Assembly (NCBI GenBank): GCA_023392075.1
Contig: JAEVZU010000021.1
Coordinates: 1 to 15,894 of the forward strand
Length of the DNA stretch: 15,894 nt
Direction: 5' to 3'
Origin: Bacillota bacterium
GTDB taxonomy: Bacteria > Bacillota > Clostridia > Acetivibrionales > DSM-1351
Each line of letters opens with the position of its first letter. Positions within the stretch are counted from its first letter, which is position 1. The notes beneath the pieces are model-generated. The model did not search any database. It saw only the letters and a list, made by a program, of their open reading frames with translations, and was not told the DNA's origin. This document shows, piece after piece, positions 5,856-11,219 of this stretch. The position numbers were made by a program, and so were the translations under genes.

Positions 5856-5957
5856 ATGGAACAATTACTAATAGGCCAGGTCGAATATATCGACAATGAA
5901 AATATTAACTTTAAGAAAGCAAATCCTTGGGCTGACTGGTTAAATTATCACGGATAG
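5856..5957 (+). CDS. 33-codon ORF with strong ribosome-binding site, between repeat halves
   Basis: ATG at 5856 follows AAAGGAGGT with 6-nt spacing. The product begins MEQLLIGQVEYIDNENINF, ends WADWLNYHG and stops at TAG 5955-5957. Past the TAG the same frame runs 12 more codons (NGMIWIDSSGNK) to TGA at 5994-5996, so a 46-residue protein with one nonsense codon, or occasional read-through, is possible. No family is recognised; the peptide is soluble and acidic. It lies between the halves of element H, after a terminator and with no cassette promoter of its own, in the same slot as the zinc-ribbon gene in element D. The start signal is convincing; function and expression are open. Confidence 0.5.
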   Translation: MEQLLIGQVEYIDNENINFKKANPWADWLNYHG

Positions 5958-5999
5958 AACGGCATGATATGGATAGATAGTAGCGGAAACAAGTGATCT

Positions 6000-6031
6000 T
6001 GGACAACTGAATAGTGCGGTAGGAATTGAAA
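6000..6031 (+). repeat. Inter-cassette element H, right half (short)
   Basis: Right arm AACTGAATAGTGCGGTA at 6005-6021 is intact, then GGAATTGAAA. The usual TTGACA promoter and leader are absent and replaced by a different AT-rich sequence. Confidence 0.75.
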
Positions 6032-6054
6032 TAATCGTAAATTTCATATATATT
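6026..6054 (+). promoter_or_regulatory. Variant promoter H
   Basis: TTGAAA at 6026-6031, 17-nt spacer, TATATT at 6049-6054. It lacks the CCAGAT spacer of the other copies, so this cassette may be regulated differently. Confidence 0.5.
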
Positions 6055-6090
6055 ATAGAATGTATACGAATAAATGTTATTGGAGGCAAT

Positions 6091-6402
6091 ATGAATGATA
6101 AATTTAGTAAAGCTATTCTATTGGGGATATTGATATGTCTAATTATTATTGCATTTAAACCCGGTAGTAATCAGACTTTACCGACAACAAACCCAAGTGT
6201 AAATATTAGTAATGGTGAAGAAATTATACAACTTTCTCCTAACAAAATCGCAGTTGTCAATAATAGAAATAATTCTGGTTTGTGGGGAACAATTTTAGTA
6301 TTTAACTACGATCCAAATAAGAAAGAGTTTGTGTACGAAAGCACAATGAACTATGAAGATTATTTTAGAAACCCACAAAAATATGGAATTAGCATCAGGT
6401 AA
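6091..6402 (+). CDS. Membrane-anchored extracytoplasmic protein of unknown function
   Basis: A 103-residue protein with an N-terminal hydrophobic segment (about residues 8-22, KAILLGILICLIIIAFK). A polar Thr/Asn/Pro linker follows, then a compact domain (EEIIQLSPNKIAVVNN...LWGTILVFNYDPNKKEFVYEST). The layout predicts a signal anchor with the C-terminal part outside. There is no lipobox, although a Cys occurs inside the helix. The domain has alternating strands and looks like a small beta-rich fold, but no family is recognised. GGAGG at 6082-6086 supports the start. Single cargo gene between the variant promoter H and terminator I. Confidence 0.7.
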   Translation: MNDKFSKAILLGILICLIIIAFKPGSNQTLPTTNPSVNISNGEEIIQLSPNKIAVVNNRNNSGLWGTILVFNYDPNKKEFVYESTMNYEDYFRNPQKYGISIR

Positions 6403-6419
6403 ATAATGAAGTTTCAAAG

Positions 6420-6456
6420 TACCGCACATTCAGTCAAATGAATTGCGGTATTTTTA
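6420..6456 (+). terminator. Terminator hairpin I
   Basis: TACCGCA (6420-6426), bulged C, ATTCA, 6-nt loop, TGAAT, TGCGGTA (6444-6450): 12 pairs with one bulge, then TTTTT. The strongest local terminator in the array. Confidence 0.85.
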
Positions 6457-6542
6457 TGCCCATTTTCAGCCGCAAAATAAGAAGGTCACGAACAAAGCAA
6501 GTTAAACATTGACAAGTGAATAGTGCAGTATTAGATTAAAAC

Positions 6543-6571
6543 TTGACTAAGAAGTGTTCCGGATGTAGTAT
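6543..6571 (+). promoter_or_regulatory. Cassette promoter I for the acyltransferase
   Basis: TTGACT at 6543-6548, 17-nt spacer ending TTCCGGATG, TAGTAT at 6566-6571. Confidence 0.75.
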
Positions 6572-6658
6572 TTGAAATAAAATACTTTAAATCGGAATAG
6601 TTTGACTAGCTGTACCAGCAAATATTTCAAGGTTAGAATTAAATTTAGGAGGAATATT

Positions 6659-7429
6659 ATGCATTTGTATAATGCCAGTTCATTGTTTAATGAGAATGAC
6701 ATAAAAGAAATATTAAGTATTGTAAATAATCCGGAAGAATTAAGAAATAGATTAATTGAAGCAAAGAAAACGCTTTTAAAGGTATATAATTTTAAAGCTT
6801 ATAATGTACCAGAAGATTTTACTACTACTTCTTATATAATAACAACTAATCATTTAACTGATTCTGATGCTCCGCTAATAATGAGTTATTATTATGAGCT
6901 TATGCATCAAGTTATAGATACTTATCCGGAGCTGTTTATTTTCGCTAAAGAAAATTGCTTTAATGGTGTTTCCATACCTAAAGAATTAATGCCGATATTG
7001 GAGTTGGAAAAAGTTTTTGCTGTTGACCGTAAAAGTTTTGGTGGGTCAATGGCGGCAATGAAAGCAGCAGGCAAGTGGTTTGCTGAGGGTGAAAAACCAA
7101 AGCATTTTCTGATATTCGCTCAAGGAACAATCTATGACATTAATAAAGATAGAGCAGATGATGTAGAGTCAGGAGCATTCTGGTTAGCTAGATTACTGGG
7201 TATTCCTGTTTTACCGGCTTTTATAGAGCAAGCTGTTGAAGGGGCCGAAAATCGTTTAGTATTTGGAAAATCAATTTTTATACCAAAAGACTGCAGAAAT
7301 TTTGATGATCATAAACAATTATGGTTAGAAAGAGTAATTCAAGCACAGAATGAGTTAGGGACACTTACAGGAATTCCAGCAAGAGAAGCTGTGCTTGATG
7401 AAGAACATCAGACGAGAAAAAGATTTTGA
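6659..7429 (+). CDS. PlsC-like (1-acylglycerol-3-phosphate acyltransferase family) protein
   Basis: A 256-residue protein. The acyltransferase block is visible in order: NHLTDSD with H65 and D70 (the HX4D catalytic motif), VFAVDR at 119-124 (the usual glycerol-phosphate-binding region), FAQGT at 153-157 (motif III, normally FPEGT, here with Q155 in place of Glu) and GIPVLPAFI at 181-189 (motif IV). This fits transfer of an acyl group to a phospholipid precursor or similar acceptor at the membrane. There is no clear membrane helix and a non-standard N-terminal region of about 55 residues, so the acceptor may not be lysophosphatidate. AGGAGG at 6647-6652 with 6-nt spacing fixes the ATG at 6659; the in-frame ATG at 6602 lacks such a site. 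Cargo of cassette I. Confidence 0.8.
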   Translation: MHLYNASSLFNENDIKEILSIVNNPEELRNRLIEAKKTLLKVYNFKAYNVPEDFTTTSYIITTNHLTDSDAPLIMSYYYELMHQVIDTYPELFIFAKENCFNGVSIPKELMPILELEKVFAVDRKSFGGSMAAMKAAGKWFAEGEKPKHFLIFAQGTIYDINKDRADDVESGAFWLARLLGIPVLPAFIEQAVEGAENRLVFGKSIFIPKDCRNFDDHKQLWLERVIQAQNELGTLTGIPAREAVLDEEHQTRKRF

Positions 7430-7472
7430 CCAACTAATCAATTGACTAAAATATACAATTAAGATACTATGA

Positions 7473-7592
7473 AATTATTATAAACGTATTCGACAAGCTT
7501 ATAATTTGTTTGATGAGAACGGATGCAAGATATTATCGAGGGCTGAGAAAATAGAACAATACGCATATGAATATTTTCAGGAGAACGAATAG
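7473..7592 (+). pseudogene. Orphan 3' fragment of an unidentified gene
   Basis: After an in-frame TGA at 7470-7472, a reading frame without its own start gives NYYKRIRQAYNLFDENG... to QYAYEYFQENE, stopping at TAG 7590-7592. The composition (charged, helical) looks like a true protein end, not random translation, and it sits directly before left arm J, where a cargo gene should end. It is most likely the surviving 3' end of a cassette gene whose 5' part and promoter half have been lost between 7430 and 7472. No family is recognised. Confidence 0.4.
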
Positions 7593-7610
7593 TAAAGATA
7601 AAACCATCAA

Positions 7611-7686
7611 TACCGCACATTTACTTAATATGAAAGGCGGTTTTTTTATTTCACAATTCAGTTGCAATTTGAAAGAAAGCGGCGGA
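7611..7686 (+). repeat. Inter-cassette element J, left half
   Basis: TACCGCACATTTACTT (7611-7626), hairpin and T-run, then AATT-CAGTTGC-AATT (the second hairpin position) and GAAAGAAAGCGGCGG as in element G. No right arm or TTGACA promoter follows; the next gene begins 50 nt later. Confidence 0.7.
7612..7647 (+). terminator. Terminator hairpin J
   Basis: ACCGC (7612-7616) pairs with GCGGT (7637-7641), long loop, then seven T. Short stem, so a weaker terminator. Confidence 0.55.
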
Positions 7687-7735
7687 AGAGCAAATGTAAA
7701 GAAATACAAATAAACTAAAAGAGGTGATATAAAAA

Positions 7736-8638
7736 ATGTGGCTATTTCTTTTATTAATCTTAACTATAATTACTGTCATTTTAATTCAATATGTACTGTC
7801 CATAAAAAAAGCCTATAAACGGCTTGATAACTATACAGTCAAGACATTTTACAGTGACCGTGGAAGGATGAGTTATTTAGACGAAGGAGCAGGTGAGCCG
7901 GTTCTTATTTCACATGGCATATTTGGCGGCTACGATCAAGGGTATGAAACCTTAAAAAGCTTTTTAGATAACAGGTATAGAAAAATATCTATTTCACGAT
8001 TTGGATATCCTGGATCTGATTTACCCGCTGAACCTACTCCCGACAATCAGGCAAAAGTATATTTGGATTTATTGAACGAGTTGAAAATTGAAAGGACATA
8101 TTTAATTACAACTTCTGCAGGTGCTGCTGCAGGAATAAAATTTGCGATTAACTACCCTGACAGTATAAAAGGACTGATCCTGCTCTCCTCCGGTGTGCCT
8201 TCTTCAAAAAAGGCAAGGGAAGAAATAACAGGCCCTTTAGGTCCTCCGAATTTTACTTTGAATGACTTTCTTATGTGTTTTTTTATAAAATATTTTGGGT
8301 TTGTTTTCAAATCTATGTTTAAGTCGGAAATCGACGATAGTCTATATAACACTATGCTGCCTGTAAATCCGCGCAAGCAGGGAATCAAGGCTGATGAAAC
8401 TATAACTAACCTTGATATGGATATAAATTATGACAAGTATCCTGTTGAAAAGATAAAAGCTCCTATAATAGTTATCCATGCTAAAGATGACCCTATGGTA
8501 AAATTTGAAGGAATTAAAAAGTTTATTGCCCGAACCAATCCACAAACTGCAATTTTTGAAACAGGCGGTCACCTCATCACAGGCAATGGAGACGCAGTGT
8601 CAAAAAGTATTAATAGTTTTATTAAAAGCTATATATAA
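7736..8638 (+). CDS. Membrane-anchored alpha/beta hydrolase
   Basis: A 300-residue protein with an N-terminal membrane segment (residues 2-21) and an alpha/beta-hydrolase domain from about residue 34. SHGIFGG (59-65) is the oxyanion-hole region. S127 in TTSAG is the nucleophile, with Thr in place of the first Gly of GxSxG. D252 in HAKDDP and H279 in GGHL complete the triad. The fold hydrolyses esters, amides or related bonds; the substrate is unknown. The N-terminal anchor with basic residues following suggests the catalytic domain could face the cytoplasm. GAGGTGAT upstream of ATG 7736 is a good ribosome-binding site. It follows left half J without a cassette promoter, and no terminator hairpin follows it, so the regular array pattern ends here. 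Confidence 0.87.
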   Translation: MWLFLLLILTIITVILIQYVLSIKKAYKRLDNYTVKTFYSDRGRMSYLDEGAGEPVLISHGIFGGYDQGYETLKSFLDNRYRKISISRFGYPGSDLPAEPTPDNQAKVYLDLLNELKIERTYLITTSAGAAAGIKFAINYPDSIKGLILLSSGVPSSKKAREEITGPLGPPNFTLNDFLMCFFIKYFGFVFKSMFKSEIDDSLYNTMLPVNPRKQGIKADETITNLDMDINYDKYPVEKIKAPIIVIHAKDDPMVKFEGIKKFIARTNPQTAIFETGGHLITGNGDAVSKSINSFIKSYI

Positions 8639-8717
8639 ATTTTTTTACAAATAAAGTGATTCACTACAAAGTTGAAATATCAGAATAAAATTAACATCAA
8701 AAGGATTGCTCAGATAT

Positions 8718-8746
8718 TTAATAATCAAGAATTACAGTACTATTAA
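8718..8746 (+). repeat. Degenerate trace of the cassette-repeat lead-in
   Basis: ATAATCAAGAAT followed by CTATTA resembles the ATATCAAGAATCA..CTATTA that precedes left arms D, F and H, but no TACCGCAC arm or hairpin follows. The rest of 8639-8834 is AT-rich with nothing else recognised. Confidence 0.3.
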
Positions 8747-8834
8747 GAAATAATTTGTGCTTGTTGATCATAAGCATTATTAGCTAATACGATTAGAATT
8801 CCGTATTTCAATATAAACGGAGAAGGAGAGTCAA

Positions 8835-9602
8835 ATGGATTTGCGTCTTAAATTTAACGAAGATGTAATAAATTATGATAGATACCGTCCAACCTATGTA
8901 AATGAATTGTTTATGGATGTTATAAACTATTCAAAATTAGATAATACCAAAAATGCACTTGAAATAGGCATTGGTACTGGGCAGGCCGCTATGCCTATCC
9001 TTAAAACAGGCTGTAGTTTGACTGCAATTGAGCTTGGAGAAAATTTAGCAGTGTATTCCCAAAATAAATTTGCTTCATTTGACAATTTTAATGTAATAAA
9101 TATTGATTTTGAAAGCTACTCATCAGATACCAGCCGGTTTGACCTGATATATTCGGCTACTGCTTTCCACTGGATACCAGAGCATATTGGATTTACAAAA
9201 GTTTATGACTTGCTGAAGTCCAGCGGTGTTATTGCGCTGTTTTGGAATCATCCCTATTGTGATAACGATGCATTGCACCTTGAACTTCAAAAAGCATACG
9301 ATAAATACAGACCTTCTTCCGACAAGCCCAAATTGGAGTTTAATGAAAATGACTGTCAAAAATATTTAGATTTGCTAAATAAATATGGTTTTGTGAATAT
9401 TACATCAAAGTTATACCACCAAACCCGTGTTTTCAAAGTAAAAGAGTATATTTCATTGTTAAATACCTATTCAGACCACAGAGCTATGGATAATACTGCT
9501 AAAGCAGGATTAGAAAACGAAATTTCAGATGTAATCGACAAATTTGGAGGAAAGATTGATATACACGACACTATGGATTTGTATCTGGGAATGAAACCAT
9601 AA
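8835..9602 (+). CDS. Class I SAM-dependent methyltransferase
   Basis: A 255-residue protein. The N-terminal NYDRYRPTYVNELF is characteristic of the Methyltransf_11-type group related to trans-aconitate-like methyltransferases. Motif I, ALEIGIGTGQAA, is at residues 41-52, with AIELGENL as the ribose-binding strand. DLIYSATAFHWIP (about 103-115) is the post-motif strand seen in this group. The acceptor is unknown. AAGGAGAG at 8823-8830 supports the start. It is not similar to the methyltransferase at 1472 beyond the fold. The codon and base use is AT-rich like the array, but neither side has an intact cassette repeat; only traces of the ATATCAAGAA lead-in occur at about 8721 and 9648. It may be a decayed last cassette. 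Confidence 0.88.
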   Translation: MDLRLKFNEDVINYDRYRPTYVNELFMDVINYSKLDNTKNALEIGIGTGQAAMPILKTGCSLTAIELGENLAVYSQNKFASFDNFNVINIDFESYSSDTSRFDLIYSATAFHWIPEHIGFTKVYDLLKSSGVIALFWNHPYCDNDALHLELQKAYDKYRPSSDKPKLEFNENDCQKYLDLLNKYGFVNITSKLYHQTRVFKVKEYISLLNTYSDHRAMDNTAKAGLENEISDVIDKFGGKIDIHDTMDLYLGMKP

Positions 9603-9643
9603 TCATAATAAGCACAATCTGTAATTAAGTAAATCGCATTTTT

Positions 9644-9668
9644 AAATATCAAGAACAAATTAGCATCT
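9644..9668 (+). repeat. Degenerate trace of the cassette-repeat lead-in at the array edge
   Basis: AAATATCAAGAACAAATTAGC matches the lead-in of the left halves for about 12 nt, with no hairpin after it. It lies just before the change to GC-richer sequence and may be the last remnant of the array. Confidence 0.3.
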
Positions 9669-9707
9669 CAATAAATAAGGGAAATTTTTTCACAGGAGAT
9701 CATTAAT

Positions 9708-10748
9708 ATGTACGATGTGATCATCATTGGCGCAGGCCCCGCGGGCTGTACCGCTGCCCGGGAATTGGCCTGCAACGGTTATAAGGTATTGCTTATTGAA
9801 AAATTCAGGATGCCGAGAAACAAATCCTGTTCAGGTATTCTCATCAGGAAATCCATGGATCTTATACGGAAATACTTTGGGGAGGCTGTGCCGGAATCCG
9901 CCATGTGCAAGCCGTTTGATAACCGGGGTATGATTATTACCGGAGACAAGGGGCAGGAGTACCGTTTTGAACAGGAAGGGTTAAATATATGGCGGAGTTC
10001 CTTTGATCACTGGCTTGTAACAAAGGCTGTCCAAGCCGGCGCAGAGATACGAGACGAAACAGCCGCAATATCATGTGAGGAACAGGAGGACTGTGTACTT
10101 GTAAATCTCAGAGGTGCTTTTTCATATTCGGAAAAAGCAAAATCAGTTATTCTATGTGACGGGGTTGTGGGCTCTGTCAAGCGGAAGCTGCTTTCCACCC
10201 GTCAGACCTATGTAAACACCTACCAGACCTTTAACAAAGGCCGGATAGATTTGGATCAGCATTACTTTTACGCCTATTTGCAGCCCTTCCTTTCAGAATA
10301 TGATGCATGGTTCAACGTAAAAGATGATTATTTGATTTTCGGTGTGGCCGTTAAGGATATCTGTAAGCTTGAACATTATTATTCGGAATTTATTTCCCAT
10401 ATGAAAAAACAACATAACGCAAAAATTGAAAAGCAGGAAAAAGCCGAAAAATGGCTTATGCCACACATTATGCCCAAATGTCCAATTGATTACGGAAAAG
10501 GGAAAGTGCTGTTCGCAGGCGAAACGGCAGGCTTCCTGAACCCCATGGGCGAGGGGATTTCGGCCGGAATGGAAAGCGGGTACGCTGCTGCAAAGGCCAT
10601 CCAACAAGCAGGTTTGGACGACGTTCTGGATTTGGAGGTGTTATACGCTGCGTATAAAAGCAATACTTCAGTTCTTAGAGATTATATGGAGAGGCAATGG
10701 AATTTCGTTGCAAGCCTGTCGGATACTTTCGGTTACATGAAATTATGA
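9708..10748 (+). CDS. Geranylgeranyl-reductase-family FAD-dependent oxidoreductase
   Basis: A 346-residue flavoprotein. VIIIGAGPAG (residues 4-13) is the Rossmann dinucleotide loop, with E31 at the end of the second strand for the FAD ribose. NKSCSGIL (38-45) is the short motif after the FAD loop seen in the geranylgeranyl-reductase branch of the p-hydroxybenzoate-hydroxylase superfamily. GKVLFAGETAGFLNPMGEGISAGMESG near residue 265-290 is the second FAD contact. Family members reduce polyprenyl chains or hydroxylate or halogenate small molecules; in a Clostridium-like host the substrate is unclear. AGGAG at 9694-9698 supports the start. The gene begins the GC-richer part of the window and shares a transcript with the DUF1232 gene 15 bp downstream. 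Confidence 0.85.
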   Translation: MYDVIIIGAGPAGCTAARELACNGYKVLLIEKFRMPRNKSCSGILIRKSMDLIRKYFGEAVPESAMCKPFDNRGMIITGDKGQEYRFEQEGLNIWRSSFDHWLVTKAVQAGAEIRDETAAISCEEQEDCVLVNLRGAFSYSEKAKSVILCDGVVGSVKRKLLSTRQTYVNTYQTFNKGRIDLDQHYFYAYLQPFLSEYDAWFNVKDDYLIFGVAVKDICKLEHYYSEFISHMKKQHNAKIEKQEKAEKWLMPHIMPKCPIDYGKGKVLFAGETAGFLNPMGEGISAGMESGYAAAKAIQQAGLDDVLDLEVLYAAYKSNTSVLRDYMERQWNFVASLSDTFGYMKL

Positions 10749-10763
10749 TGGATCGGATATATT

Positions 10764-11129
10764 ATGAAAATAAAAGAGAAGGCAAAACAGCTTAAAAAAG
10801 ACATTCCCGCGGTTTTTCTGGCGTTAGGGAAAAAGGATACTCCATGGTATGCAAAGGTATTGGCGGTTTTAACTATTGGGTACGCTCTGTCACCAATTGA
10901 TTTAATTCCTGATTTTATACCGGTGCTCGGTTATTTGGACGACGTAATAATTCTGCCTTTAATGACAGCTGCCACAATAAGGTTGATTCCAAAAGCGGTA
11001 ATTGAACAGTGCCGTATTGAAGCTGAAGAAATATGGAATGAGGGTAAGCCTGAAAAGTGGTATTATGCGGTACCGGTAATTCTGATATGGGTAATAATTA
11101 TTTTCCTGATCATAAAAGCTTTAATATAA
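10764..11129 (+). CDS. YkvA/DUF1232 family membrane protein
   Basis: A 121-residue protein with the DUF1232 signature ALSPIDLIPDFIPVLGYLDD at residues 41-60, which defines the YkvA group. Residues 30-50 are hydrophobic and a C-terminal helix spans about 99-120, so it is a membrane protein. The biochemical role of DUF1232 is not established. The start lies 15 bp after the flavoprotein stop with only a weak GGAT-type site, which suggests translational coupling in a two-gene operon. The stop codon overlaps the start of the terminator stem. Confidence 0.9.
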   Translation: MKIKEKAKQLKKDIPAVFLALGKKDTPWYAKVLAVLTIGYALSPIDLIPDFIPVLGYLDDVIILPLMTAATIRLIPKAVIEQCRIEAEEIWNEGKPEKWYYAVPVILIWVIIIFLIIKALI

Positions 11130-11181
11130 AACTCCTTCCTGATACTTAGAGTGTAGTTACTTTTACCAGGAAGGAGTTTTT
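11128..11181 (+). terminator. Bidirectional terminator between converging genes
   Basis: A perfect 14-bp stem, AAAACTCCTTCCTG (11128-11141) with CAGGAAGGAGTTTT (11167-11180), 25-nt loop, T-run on each strand. It serves the + strand flavoprotein/DUF1232 operon and the minus-strand TPR gene. Confidence 0.92.
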
Positions 11182-11219
11182 ATATCACCGGAATTATTAA
11201 ATTCTTTCTCTAAAGTCTT

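Larger units (their letters stand above)
6411..6606 (+). repeat. Inter-cassette element I (complete)
   Basis: Left arm TACCGCACATTCAGTC (6420-6435), terminator, second hairpin ATTTT-CAGCCGC-AAAAT (6462-6478), joint ACGAACAAAGCAAGTT, right arm AAGTGAATAGTGCAGTA (6514-6530), promoter and a diverged leader. The clearest example of both hairpins in one copy. Confidence 0.85.

Noticed and set aside
6602..6658. Upstream start for the acyltransferase
   Set aside because: No ribosome-binding site, whereas ATG 6659 has AGGAGG at ideal spacing.
1071..7686. Canonical integron attC sites
   Set aside because: GTTAAAT or ATTCAAC occur in some copies and match the GTTRRRY or RYYYAAC cores, but they are not kept at the same place in all copies and the paired core boxes are missing. 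Called integron-like only in plan.
276..7686. CRISPR array
   Set aside because: Repeats are long, structured and separated by genes of variable length, not by short uniform spacers, and no cas gene is present.
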